Source of the DNA: Curtobacterium sp. 9128
Lineage (GTDB): Bacteria; Actinomycetota; Actinomycetes; Actinomycetales; Microbacteriaceae
DNA: 64,000 nucleotides
Direction: 5' to 3'
Assembly: GCF_007673775.1 (NCBI RefSeq)
Contig: NZ_VEAF01000003.1
Location: 124,001-188,000 of the forward strand
Made by a program: the position numbers and the translations under genes. Shown piece after piece: positions 33,165 to 41,475 of the stretch. The first letter of the stretch is position 1. Each line of letters begins with the position of its first letter. The notes under the pieces were generated by a model that did no database searches, was not told where the DNA came from, and saw only the letters and a list, made by a program, of their open reading frames with translations.

Positions 33165-34033
33165 CGAACCTGCACGCGTTCCCCACCGTCCCGCCGTTCG
33201 GTCACCTGCCCACCCCCGATGGTGTCGACGTCGTCGGCATCGACCTGCCCGTCGGTCGGTTGACCGCCTACCGCGTCGTGCCGTCGGGGGAGTCGAAGGG
33301 CGTCGTGCTCGTCGTCCCCGGGTACACCGGCTCGAAGGAGGACTGGCGCACCTTCATGCCCCTGCTCCGTGACGCCGGCTGGACCGCGGTCGCGATCAGC
33401 CGCCGCGGCCAGGCCGACTCCGCAGCGCCGACCTCGCCGTCCGCCTACACCCTCGACGAGGAGGCCGCCGACGTCGTCCGCGTCGCCCGGCTGCTCGACG
33501 ACGGTGCCCCGGTGCACCTGGTCGGGCACTCCCTCGGCGGCGTGATCGTCCGTGCCGCCGCGATCCAGGACCCGAGCGCGTTCCGCGACGTCGTGCAGTT
33601 CTGCTCTGGCCCGTACGGCTGGCCGTACCGCAAGGTGACGGAGCTGACGATCCTGCACGACACCGACGGGAACCTCCGACAGCTGTTCGACTCGACGAAC
33701 CCGCTCTGGGCCGGTCGTCCGGACGCCGAACTCCCCGACGACGTGCGCATGGTCCGGGAGCGCTTCGACGCGACGAGCCCGCTGAGCGTCGTCGCGGGGG
33801 GACACGTCCTCGAGGACCACACCGACTCCTCCGCCGAGCTCCGCGCCACCGGGCTCCCCGTCCTCGTCACGCACGGGGAGTGGGACGGCGCCTGGCCGAT
33901 CCCGTGGCAGCGCCAGATGGCTTCGGACACCGGTGCGGAGTACGTCGTCATCCCGGAGAGCTGGCACGGCCCCCAGGTCGAGAACCCCCAGGGAACGGTC
34001 GAGGTCTTCGACCGGTTCCTCTCCGCTCACTGA
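33161..34033 (+). CDS. alpha/beta hydrolase, 290 aa
   Basis: The fold markers are VLVVPGYTGSKEDWRTFM, the nucleophile elbow VHLVGHSLGGVIVRAA, and the acid and histidine in VLVTHGEWDGAWP and ESWHGPQVE. It has no signal peptide and is cytoplasmic. ATG 33161 overlaps the ATPase stop, so it belongs to the importer operon. A role in removing acyl groups or opening a conjugate of the imported glycoside before the GH1 enzyme acts is plausible but unproven. Confidence 0.83.
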   Translation: MTNLHAFPTVPPFGHLPTPDGVDVVGIDLPVGRLTAYRVVPSGESKGVVLVVPGYTGSKEDWRTFMPLLRDAGWTAVAISRRGQADSAAPTSPSAYTLDEEAADVVRVARLLDDGAPVHLVGHSLGGVIVRAAAIQDPSAFRDVVQFCSGPYGWPYRKVTELTILHDTDGNLRQLFDSTNPLWAGRPDAELPDDVRMVRERFDATSPLSVVAGGHVLEDHTDSSAELRATGLPVLVTHGEWDGAWPIPWQRQMASDTGAEYVVIPESWHGPQVENPQGTVEVFDRFLSAH

Positions 34034-34044
34034 AAGGCACCATC

Positions 34045-35253
34045 ATCAGCACGCTGCACTTCCCCGACGGCTTCCTCTGGGGCGCCGCCACCGCCGCCCA
34101 CCAGATCGAGGGCAACAACGTCAACAGCAACTGGTGGGTGCACGAGCACGAACCGGACACCACGATCGTCGAGCCGTCCGGCGACGCCGCGGACAGCTAT
34201 CACCGGTACCGCGAGGACATCCGGATCGCGGCCGAGCTCGGGCTGAACTCCTACCGGTTCAGCATCGAGTGGGCACGCATCGAGCCCGAGCGCGGGTCCG
34301 TCAGCCGCGCCGAGGTCGACCACTACCGCCGCATGGTCGAGACCTGCCATGAGTTCGGCATCGAACCGATCGTGACGCTCATGCACTTCACCGTGCCGCG
34401 GTGGTTCGAGCGCGACGGCTTCTGGTGTGCCCCCGACGCGGCCGACCTGTTCGCCCGCTACACCGAGGCGGCGCTGCCCGTCGTCGCCGACGGCGTCCGC
34501 TACGTCTGCACGATCAACGAACCGAACATCGCCGCGATGCTCGCCGGCGGCGAGGACGCCGCGAACCTGGTGGCCTACGGCCTGCCGAACCCGGACCTGC
34601 AGGTGGCCGACGCGCTGCTGGCCAGCCACCGACGGTCGCGCGACGTCCTCTCCCAGGTCGACGGCCTCCAGTCCGGGTGGACCATCGCGACCCAGGCGTT
34701 CCGCTCGACCGGCGAGCCCGGCGCGGACGCCATGCTCCGCGAGTACGGGTACCCGCGCGACGACTGGTACCTCGAAGCCGCCGCCGGTGACGACTTCCTC
34801 GGCGTGCAGGCGTACACCAGGACCTTCATCGGGCCGGACGGGCCGCTGCCCGTGCGCGACGACGTCGAGACGACGCTGACCGGGTGGGAGTTCTGGCCGG
34901 AGGCATCGGCCGAGGGGCTCCGCAGCGCATGGGAGCTGTCCGGGCACGTGCCGCTGATGATCACCGAGAACGGCATCGCGACCGCGGACGACTCCCGTCG
35001 CGTGGCCTACACGCAGGGCGCTCTCGAGGGCATCCACCGCTGCATCGAGGACGGCATCGAGGTCCTCGGGTACCAGCACTGGTCGCTCCTGGACAACTAC
35101 GAGTGGGCGTCCGGCTTCCGGCCGACGTTCGGGCTCGTCGCCTGGGACCCGGAGACGTTCGAGCGCACCCCGAAGCCGTCGGCGCACTGGTACGGGGGAG
35201 TCGCTCGGGCGAACGCGCTCGAGTCCGCGACGGACCAGGGAGCGTCCGACTAG
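34045..35253 (+). CDS. GH1 family beta-glycosidase, probable non-canonical ATC start
   Basis: The protein has about 402 residues, shorter than the usual 440-480. GH1 marks are clear: FPDGFLWGAATAAHQIEG at the N-terminus, FSIEWARIEPERG, acid/base glutamate in TINEPN, nucleophile glutamate in MITENG and the late HWSLLDNYEWASGF. It hydrolyses beta-glucosides or related glycosides in the cytoplasm. No ATG, GTG or TTG lies at the expected start; GAAAGG (34032-34037) is followed seven bases later by ATC 34045 (or ATC 34042), so I call ATC. CTG 34030 is the other option. It is the last gene of the importer operon and fits intracellular cleavage of the imported oligosaccharide. Confidence 0.8.
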   Translation: MSTLHFPDGFLWGAATAAHQIEGNNVNSNWWVHEHEPDTTIVEPSGDAADSYHRYREDIRIAAELGLNSYRFSIEWARIEPERGSVSRAEVDHYRRMVETCHEFGIEPIVTLMHFTVPRWFERDGFWCAPDAADLFARYTEAALPVVADGVRYVCTINEPNIAAMLAGGEDAANLVAYGLPNPDLQVADALLASHRRSRDVLSQVDGLQSGWTIATQAFRSTGEPGADAMLREYGYPRDDWYLEAAAGDDFLGVQAYTRTFIGPDGPLPVRDDVETTLTGWEFWPEASAEGLRSAWELSGHVPLMITENGIATADDSRRVAYTQGALEGIHRCIEDGIEVLGYQHWSLLDNYEWASGFRPTFGLVAWDPETFERTPKPSAHWYGGVARANALESATDQGASD

Positions 35254-36419
35254 CCGCGTGCGACGAGCAGCTCGGCCACGGTCGGCTCCCGGAGGAGTGC
35301 GGCGCGGTCGGCGGCGCTCGAGCCCTCGTCGTCGCGGGCCTCGCGGTCCACGCCGAGCTCGAGTGCGGCGCGCACGGTGTCGAGGTCGGCGGAGTCGACC
35401 GCGGCGATGAGCAGCGTGGCACCCCGCGAACCGCGGGTGGTCGGATCGGCGCCCGCTGCGGCGAGGGCGCGAACGGCGGCCGCGTGGCCGCCCCATGCGG
35501 CGCGGACGATCGGGGTGTTCCCGTCGGCGTCCCGTGCCTCCAGGTCGGCTCCGGCCTCGACGAGCACGGCGAGTGCGCGGCGGGCGTCGCGGTCGACGGC
35601 CAGCGTCAGCGGCCGCCGCCCTTCCGCGTCCGGCAGTTCGAGGGACGCCCCGCGGCGGACGAGCTCCTCGAGCATCTCGGGGCGGTCGAACCACGCTGCG
35701 GCGTGCAGCGGGGCGAAGCCCCAGCGCGGATCGAGGTCGTCGACGTCGCTCGCGTCGTCGGCCAGGTGCAGGCCGCCGAGGTCGCCGTACGCCGCCGCAC
35801 GGACGACCTCGGTGGCGAGTTCGACCCAGCCGTCCGGGACCGGGCCGTGCCAGCCACGGGCCGGCCGGTCGTCGAGGTCCGTGAAGTCGGACTCGTTGAC
35901 GCTGCGGACCTCGACCGTGACGTCCGTGAACCGGATCGCGACCTCACCGATCGGGGAGACGAGCAGTCGGAGTTCCCAGGTGTCGCGTCCGGCGTGCTCG
36001 AGCTCACCACGAGCGACGGTGGCGTCACCCGCGAGGAGCGTGGCCGGGTCGAGCAGCGGAGGTTCGACCACGGCGTCGTCGAACCGCATCCGCACGCGCG
36101 CGTGGTTCCAGCGCCGCCAGAGGCCCTCCGGGGTGTCGAGCACCTCGTCGTTGCGGACCACCACGTCGGCGTGCAGGACGACGGGCTCGGGTTCGCCGTG
36201 GTCGGGGAGTGCCGCGGTGTCGTCGTCGGGTGTCTGGCGGCGACGAGCGGCCTCGGCGGTCCAGGCCGCGATGCGCGAGTCCGACCAGTGGACCGTGGCG
36301 AGGGCGGCGACCGGCGGGGGTGCGTCCTCGAGCAGCCGGGTCCGGTGTTCGGCGAGTCCGTCGAAGTCCTCGAGGGACACGTAGCCCACCGAGGGCCAGT
36401 TCACTCGACTCCATCGCAC
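35250..36419 (-). CDS. ankyrin-repeat protein, 389 aa
   Basis: The N-terminal 230 residues are an unrecognised alpha/beta region (WNHARVRMRFDDAVVEPPLL, GEVAIRFTDVTVEVRSV). The C-terminal part holds four to five ankyrin repeats (GFAPLHAAAWFDRPEMLEEL, GRRPLTLAVDRDARRALAVL, GNTPIVRAAWGGHAAAVRAL), a protein-binding scaffold. It is cytoplasmic. GTG 36419 is chosen because TAGTCT on the minus strand ends seven bases before it, the leaderless pattern; the frame is open upstream but implausible in composition. Its stop shares a CTAG with the GH1 stop. Function unknown. Confidence 0.75.
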   Translation of the reverse strand: MRWSRVNWPSVGYVSLEDFDGLAEHRTRLLEDAPPPVAALATVHWSDSRIAAWTAEAARRRQTPDDDTAALPDHGEPEPVVLHADVVVRNDEVLDTPEGLWRRWNHARVRMRFDDAVVEPPLLDPATLLAGDATVARGELEHAGRDTWELRLLVSPIGEVAIRFTDVTVEVRSVNESDFTDLDDRPARGWHGPVPDGWVELATEVVRAAAYGDLGGLHLADDASDVDDLDPRWGFAPLHAAAWFDRPEMLEELVRRGASLELPDAEGRRPLTLAVDRDARRALAVLVEAGADLEARDADGNTPIVRAAWGGHAAAVRALAAAGADPTTRGSRGATLLIAAVDSADLDTVRAALELGVDREARDDEGSSAADRAALLREPTVAELLVARG

Positions 36420-36463
36420 GGGTCCGAGACTAGCGGGAAGCGGTGGCGCCACCCTCGCCACAA

Positions 36464-36546
36464 CTTGAGTCATTCGGACGCAACTTCCAGCTTCCTGGGT
36501 TGACGTCGGCGGTGGTGCGAGTAGAGTTGAGCCCATCGGACGCAAG
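36464..36546 (+). promoter_or_regulatory. dnaK operon promoter with two HspR (HAIR) operators
   Basis: TTGACG (36500-36505), 16 bases and TAGAGT (36522-36527) form the promoter. HAIR-like site 1, CTTGAGT-N7-ACGCAAC (36464-36484), matches the CTTGAGT-N7-ACTCAAG consensus at 12 of 14 positions. Site 2, GTTGAGC-N7-ACGCAAG (36526-36546), matches at 11 of 14 and overlaps the start site. HspR encoded at the end of the operon should bind here with DnaK as co-repressor. Confidence 0.8.
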
Positions 36547-36593
36547 TCCGGCAGACTTCAGCACCACGCATCCAACAGAAGGAGCATCACCAC

Positions 36594-38462
36594 ATGGGAC
36601 GTGCAGTAGGCATCGACCTCGGAACCACCAACTCGGTCGTCAGCGTGCTCGAGGGTGGCGAGCCCACCGTCATCGCGAACGCCGAGGGCCTCCGCACCAC
36701 GCCGTCGATCGTCGCCTTCACGAAGGACGGTGAGGTGCTGGTCGGCGAGACCGCCAAGCGCCAGGCCGTCACGAACGTGGACCGCACCATCGCCAGCGTG
36801 AAGCGCCACATCGGCACCGACTGGACCGTCGAGATCGACGGCAAGAAGTACACGCCGCAGGAGATCTCGGCCCGGACCCTCGGCAAGCTCAAGCGCGACG
36901 CCGAGCAGTACCTCGGCGAGGACGTCACCGACGCGGTCATCACCGTCCCGGCGTACTTCAACGACGCCGAGCGCCAGGCCACGAAGGACGCCGGTGAGAT
37001 CGCCGGCCTCAACGTCCTCCGCATCATCAACGAGCCGACCGCCGCCGCGCTGGCGTACGGCCTCGACAAGGGCAAGGAAGACGAGCTCATCCTGGTCTTC
37101 GACCTCGGTGGCGGCACGTTCGACGTCTCGTTGCTCGAGGTGGGCAAGGACGACGACTTCTCCACGATCCAGGTCCGCGCGACCTCCGGTGACAACCGCC
37201 TCGGTGGTGACGACTGGGACCAGCGCATCGTCGACCACCTGATCAAGAAGTTCAAGGACGAGCACGGCGTCGACCTGTCCACGGACAAGATCGCCAAGCA
37301 GCGTCTCAAGGAGGCCGCGGAGCAGGCCAAGAAGGAACTGTCGAGCCAGCTGAGCGCCAGCATCCAGCTGCCGTACCTCACGCTCACCGCCGACGGCCCG
37401 CTCAACCTCGACGAGACCATCTCGCGCGCGCAGTTCGAGCAGATGACCTCCGACCTGCTCGACCGCACCAAGAAGCCGTTCAACGACGTCATCAAGGAAG
37501 CCGGTGTGTCGGTGGGCGACATCGCGCACGTGGTGCTCGTGGGCGGCTCGACCCGCATGCCGGCCGTGGCCGAGGTCGTCAAGAGCCTCACCGGTGGCAA
37601 GCAGCCGAACCAGGGCGTGAACCCGGACGAGGTCGTCGCCGTCGGCGCCGCACTGCAGGCCGGTGTCCTGAAGGGCGAGCGCAAGGACGTCCTCCTCATC
37701 GACGTCACGCCGCTCTCGCTCGGCATCGAGACCAAGGGCGGCCTGATGACGAAGCTCATCGACCGCAACACCGCGATCCCGACCAAGCGCAGCGAGACCT
37801 TCACGACCGCCGACGACAACCAGCCGTCGGTCGCGATCCAGGTCTTCCAGGGCGAGCGCGAGTTCACCCGTGACAACAAGCCGCTCGGCACCTTCGAGCT
37901 CACCGGCATCGCGCCGGCTCCCCGTGGTGTCCCGCAGGTCGAGGTCACGTTCGACATCGACGCCAACGGCATCGTGCACGTGTCCGCGAAGGACAAGGGC
38001 ACCGGCAAGGAGCAGTCGATGGTCATCTCCGGCGGCTCGTCGCTGCCGAAGGAGGACATCGAGCGCATGGTCCGCGAGGCCGAGGAGCACGCCGCCGAGG
38101 ACAAGGCCCGTCGCGAGGCCAACGAGCGTCGCAACCAGGCCGAGCAGCTCGTCTACTCGATCGAGAAGCTCATCAAGGAGAACGACGACAAGCTCCCCGC
38201 CGACGTCAAGAGCGAGGTCCAGGGCGACGTCGACGCGCTGAAGTCCGCCCTCGCGGGTGAGGACGAGGACGCCGTGAAGACCGCCTTCGACAAGCTCAAC
38301 GAGTCGCAGGGCAAGCTCGGCCAGGCGATCTACAGCCAGCAGGACGCGGGTGCCGCGGCCGGTGGCGAGCAGCCGACGGCCGACGGCCAGGCGCAGGCGG
38401 ACGACGAGGACATCGTCGACGCCGAGGTCGTGGACGACGAGGACGACAAGGACAAGAAGTAA
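36594..38462 (+). CDS. dnaK: molecular chaperone DnaK (Hsp70)
   Basis: The protein has 622 residues, typical of actinobacterial DnaK. The nucleotide-binding domain starts [20 protein letters not shown] and contains [15 protein letters not shown] and [14 protein letters not shown]. The substrate-binding domain has [17 protein letters not shown], and the C-terminal lid ends in an acidic tail ([14 protein letters not shown]). It binds unfolded peptides in an ATP cycle with DnaJ and GrpE. AAGGAG precedes ATG 36594. It is the first gene of dnaK-grpE-dnaJ-hspR under HspR control. Confidence 0.98.
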   Translation: MGRAVGIDLGTTNSVVSVLEGGEPTVIANAEGLRTTPSIVAFTKDGEVLVGETAKRQAVTNVDRTIASVKRHIGTDWTVEIDGKKYTPQEISARTLGKLKRDAEQYLGEDVTDAVITVPAYFNDAERQATKDAGEIAGLNVLRIINEPTAAALAYGLDKGKEDELILVFDLGGGTFDVSLLEVGKDDDFSTIQVRATSGDNRLGGDDWDQRIVDHLIKKFKDEHGVDLSTDKIAKQRLKEAAEQAKKELSSQLSASIQLPYLTLTADGPLNLDETISRAQFEQMTSDLLDRTKKPFNDVIKEAGVSVGDIAHVVLVGGSTRMPAVAEVVKSLTGGKQPNQGVNPDEVVAVGAALQAGVLKGERKDVLLIDVTPLSLGIETKGGLMTKLIDRNTAIPTKRSETFTTADDNQPSVAIQVFQGEREFTRDNKPLGTFELTGIAPAPRGVPQVEVTFDIDANGIVHVSAKDKGTGKEQSMVISGGSSLPKEDIERMVREAEEHAAEDKARREANERRNQAEQLVYSIEKLIKENDDKLPADVKSEVQGDVDALKSALAGEDEDAVKTAFDKLNESQGKLGQAIYSQQDAGAAAGGEQPTADGQAQADDEDIVDAEVVDDEDDKDKK

Positions 38463-38464
38463 CC

Positions 38465-39124
38465 ATGACGGACCCCAAGGACAACGTGCCCGAGGAGGGC
38501 GAGCCCCAGGTCGAGGGCGACGCCACGAACGCGGCCGAGCCAGAGGACCTCGTCGAGGCGGAGGGGCCGGACGTCGAAGTACCGACGGACGGCCCCGCCG
38601 CCGGCGGCCCGGCTGCGGACGCGGCGAACGACCTCTCCCCGGAGGACGAGGCACTGCTCGCCGACGCCGCCCGCGGCATCGCCGAGGACAAGCTGTCGAC
38701 CGAGGACCGCGACCTGGTCGCCGAGATGCGCGCGGACATGCTCCGGGCGCAGGCCGAACTGGTGAACTTCCGGAAGCGCGTCGAGCGCGACCGCGAGGCG
38801 AACCGCGAGGTCGCGATCGCCGAGGTGGTGCGTGCACTCCTGCCGGCGCTCGACGACCTGACCCGCGCCGAGGCGCACGGCGACCTGACCGAGGGCCCCA
38901 TGCAGGTCATCGGCCAGAAGATCCGCGGCGGCTTCGAGAAGTTCAAGCTCGTGCAGATCGGTGAGAAGGGCGAGTCCTTCGACCCGAACATCCACGAGGC
39001 GATCGTGCAGCTCCCGACCCCGGGTGCCACCGGCCAGACCGTGGCGGACGTCGTCGAGCCGGGCTACAAGCTCGGCGAGCGCGTGCTCCGTGCGGCCAAG
39101 GTCGCGGTGGCGGTCCCGGCCTGA
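38465..39124 (+). CDS. grpE: nucleotide exchange factor GrpE
   Basis: The protein has 219 residues. A long acidic, disordered N-terminus (about 55 residues) leads to the coiled-coil (EMRADMLRAQAELVNFRKRV, ERDREANREVAIAEVVRALL) and the beta-wing domain (GFEKFKLVQIGEKGESFDPN, HEAIVQLPTPGA). It releases ADP from DnaK as a dimer. It starts two bases after the dnaK stop. Confidence 0.96.
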   Translation: MTDPKDNVPEEGEPQVEGDATNAAEPEDLVEAEGPDVEVPTDGPAAGGPAADAANDLSPEDEALLADAARGIAEDKLSTEDRDLVAEMRADMLRAQAELVNFRKRVERDREANREVAIAEVVRALLPALDDLTRAEAHGDLTEGPMQVIGQKIRGGFEKFKLVQIGEKGESFDPNIHEAIVQLPTPGATGQTVADVVEPGYKLGERVLRAAKVAVAVPA

Positions 39125-39146
39125 GCGCGGGAGGAGGTAGGGATTC

Positions 39147-40139
39147 ATGGCCAGTCAGGACTGGTTCGACAAGGACTTCTACAAGGTCCTCGGCGTCGAC
39201 AAGACGGCGAGCGACGCTGAGCTGAAGAAGACCTACCGGAAGCTCGCGCGGCAGTTCCACCCGGACTCCAACCCGGGTGACGCCGCCGCCGAGAACCGCT
39301 TCAAGGAGATCAGCGAGGCGTACTCGGTCCTCTCCGACAAGGACCAGCGCGCCGAGTACGACCAGGTCCGCGCCATGGGCTCCGGCGCTCGCTTCACGGC
39401 GGGCGGCGGGGGCCAGGGCGGGTTCGAGGACGTCTTCGGCGGCATGTTCGGGCAGCAGGGCGGCGGACAGCGCGTCCGGTTCGGCCAGGGCGGCGGTGGT
39501 GGGTTCGAGGACATCCTCGGCGGCATGTTCGGCGGTGGGACCGGCTTCGGCCAGTCCTCCGGCGGGTACCGCGGCTTCGGTGGTCCGACGAAGGGGCGCG
39601 ACGTCACCGCGACGACGACGCTCGACTTCGTCACGGCCATCGCCGGCGACACGATCAAGCTGGCGCAGGGCAACGGCCGACCGGTCAACGTCCGGATCCC
39701 CGCCGGGGTCGCCGACGGGCAGAAGATCCGGCTCCGCGGCCGCGGCGAGCCCTCGCCCGACGGCGGTGACGCAGGCGACCTGGTCGTGACCGTGCACGTC
39801 CGCAAGCACCCGGTGTTCGAGCGCGACGGGCAGCACCTCCGCGTGGACGTCCCGGTGACGTTCGTCGAGGCGGCGCTCGGTGCGACGATCCAGGTGCCGA
39901 CGCTCGGTGGCGAGCCGGTGAAGCTCCGGGTCGCGCCCGGCACGCCCTCCGGGCGGGTCCTGCGCGTCAAGGGCCGCGGTGTCGCGACGAAGAACGGGAC
40001 GGGCGACCTGCTCGCCACCGTCCAGGTCGCGGTGCCGTCGCACCTCTCCGACAAGGCGAAGGAGGCCGTCGAGGCCCTCGCGGCGGCCCTGCCGGACGAG
40101 GACCCCCGGGAGGACCTCCTCGCCAAGGCGCGCAGCTAG
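39147..40139 (+). CDS. dnaJ: J-domain co-chaperone DnaJ, zinc-finger-less type
   Basis: The protein has 330 residues. It has a J domain with HPD in ARQFHPDSNPGD near residue 38, a Gly/Phe-rich region (FEDVFGGMFGQQGGG, FEDILGGMFGGG) with a duplicated segment, and two C-terminal beta-sandwich peptide-binding domains. There is no CxxCxGxG zinc-finger region, so it is a class II type, as in the dnaK operons of many actinobacteria. It delivers substrates to DnaK and stimulates its ATPase. GGGAGGAGG lies upstream of ATG 39147. Confidence 0.94.
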   Translation: MASQDWFDKDFYKVLGVDKTASDAELKKTYRKLARQFHPDSNPGDAAAENRFKEISEAYSVLSDKDQRAEYDQVRAMGSGARFTAGGGGQGGFEDVFGGMFGQQGGGQRVRFGQGGGGGFEDILGGMFGGGTGFGQSSGGYRGFGGPTKGRDVTATTTLDFVTAIAGDTIKLAQGNGRPVNVRIPAGVADGQKIRLRGRGEPSPDGGDAGDLVVTVHVRKHPVFERDGQHLRVDVPVTFVEAALGATIQVPTLGGEPVKLRVAPGTPSGRVLRVKGRGVATKNGTGDLLATVQVAVPSHLSDKAKEAVEALAAALPDEDPREDLLAKARS

Positions 40140-40163
40140 CGCTCGCAACGACACAGCACGAAC

Positions 40164-40218
40164 CAGCCTGGAGGCTCGGCGCGGCTTCCTGACGGACGCT
40201 CGCCCAGCCTCCAGGCTG
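40164..40218. terminator. 13-bp inverted repeat between dnaJ and hspR
   Basis: CAGCCTGGAGGCT (40164-40176) pairs with its exact complement (40206-40218) around a 29-base loop in the 112-base gap before hspR. It may attenuate transcription or protect the upstream message, lowering hspR relative to the chaperones. Confidence 0.5.
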
Positions 40219-40251
40219 TTTCCACACCACGCGACGACGGAAGGACACCCC

Positions 40252-40671
40252 ATGACCGACATGGACGAGAACTCGCCCGTCTTCGCGATCGCGGTCGCTG
40301 CGGAACTTGCGGAGATGCACCCGCAGACGCTGCGGCAGTACGACCGGCTCGGCCTGGTCGTACCGGGCCGGACCCGTGGTGGGTCCCGTCGGTACTCGAT
40401 GCGGGACATCGCCCAGCTGCGCGAGATCGCGCGCCTCGGCTCCGAGGGGGTGTCGCTGGAGGGGATCCGGCGGGTGCTCGACCTGGAGAACGACAACCGT
40501 GCGCTGCGTGAGCGCGTCCGCGAGCTGGAGACGGCGCTGGCCGACCAGCTGATCAACCGTCCGGGTGCGCGGGTGTTCGCGGCGACGACGACGGGTGCCG
40601 CGGTGTCGCTGCGTGCCGGCGCCCGGCCGCAGCGGAACACCCAGATCGTGCTCTGGCGGCCCCCGCACTGA
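40252..40671 (+). CDS. hspR: heat shock repressor HspR (MerR family)
   Basis: The protein has 139 residues. The MerR-type winged helix is clear (FAIAVAAELAEMHPQTLRQY, LGLVVPGRTRGGSRRYSMRD, LGSEGVSLEGIRRVLDLE), followed by a coiled-coil helix (DNRALRERVRELETALADQL). Its basic tail may be the DnaK-binding region. HspR represses the dnaK operon at HAIR sites and releases when DnaK is titrated by unfolded protein. GGAAGGA precedes ATG 40252. Confidence 0.94.
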   Translation: MTDMDENSPVFAIAVAAELAEMHPQTLRQYDRLGLVVPGRTRGGSRRYSMRDIAQLREIARLGSEGVSLEGIRRVLDLENDNRALRERVRELETALADQLINRPGARVFAATTTGAAVSLRAGARPQRNTQIVLWRPPH

Positions 40672-40690
40672 TCCACTCCTCCGACGACAC

Positions 40691-40728
40691 CGGGAGCCCC
40701 GGACCGCACGAGCGGTCCGGGGCTCCCG
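40691..40728. terminator. 16-bp hairpin terminator after hspR
   Basis: CGGGAGCCCCGGACCG (40691-40706) and its complement (40713-40728) flank a 6-base loop, 20 bases after the hspR stop. This ends the chaperone operon and insulates the polysaccharide locus. Confidence 0.9.
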
Positions 40729-40793
40729 TGTTCCACGCGGTCGGGCTCCGGTGGACCAGCCATCACCGAAGCGCAATACAACACGTGAACTGG

Positions 40794-40822
40794 TGGAACT
40801 GGAGTATCAGTCTCGCTACGCT
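40794..40822 (+). promoter_or_regulatory. candidate promoter of the polysaccharide operon
   Basis: TGGAAC (40794-40799), 17 bases and TACGCT (40817-40822) lie 42 bases before the first gene of the locus. The -35 match is weak; GGAAC could also suit an ECF sigma factor. Confidence 0.35.
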
Positions 40823-40863
40823 TCCCCCGACGGCAGGGCTGCCGACGAACGGGGAGTGGGCAC

Positions 40864-41475
40864 ATGAACGGGCAGGAACCGAGGCGGTCGTGGCTGTCTC
40901 CGCTGGCGGACATAGCGTCATCGGCGCAGATCGGAACCGGTGCGGCGGTCTGGGACGGCAGCCACATCGAGGCCGATGCCGCCGTCGGCGCGGAGACCGT
41001 CGTGGGTCGCGGAGTGACCATCGGTCGCGGGGTGCGCATCGGTCGCCGGTGCAAGGTACAGAACGCGGCACTCGTCTACGGGCCGGCCGTCCTCGGTGAC
41101 GGTGTGTTCGTCGGACCCGGCGCGGTGCTGACGAACGACACCGTGCCGAGAGCGGTCCACCCCGACGGGACACTGAAGACCACCGGCTCGTGGGAACCCT
41201 CGGCCGTCGTGGTCGGTGCGGGAGCATCGATCGGAGCGGGAGCGATCTGCGTCGCGCCCGTCCGCGTCGGGTGCTGGGCGATGGTGGCGGCGGGAGCCGT
41301 GGTCACGCGCGACGTCCCTGACCACGCGCTGGTCGTCGGGGTGCCCGCGCGACGGATCGGCTGGGTCGGCCGGAGCGGCGTCCGCCTCGAGCAGGGCGAC
41401 GACGGGGTGCTCGTCTGCCCGCGGACCGGTGACCGGTACCGCGACCACGGCGACGGGATCGAGGCGGTCCGGTGA
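40864..41475 (+). CDS. hexapeptide-repeat N-acetyltransferase (WbpD/WlbB-like)
   Basis: This 203-residue left-handed beta-helix acyltransferase has repeated hexapeptide turns (IGTGAAVWDGSHIEADAAVG, VVGRGVTIGRGVRIG, IGAGAICVAPVRVG) and the substrate-binding VYGPAVLGDGVFVGPGAVLT with NDTVPRA. These features fit the N-acetyltransferase that acts on the 3-amino group of UDP-2-acetamido-3-amino uronic acids (WbpD/WlbB). The following aminotransferase, Gfo-type dehydrogenase and UDP-sugar 6-dehydrogenase complete that pathway, which supports the call. GGGGAG precedes ATG 40864. Its stop overlaps the next GTG. Confidence 0.8.
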   Translation: MNGQEPRRSWLSPLADIASSAQIGTGAAVWDGSHIEADAAVGAETVVGRGVTIGRGVRIGRRCKVQNAALVYGPAVLGDGVFVGPGAVLTNDTVPRAVHPDGTLKTTGSWEPSAVVVGAGASIGAGAICVAPVRVGCWAMVAAGAVVTRDVPDHALVVGVPARRIGWVGRSGVRLEQGDDGVLVCPRTGDRYRDHGDGIEAVR

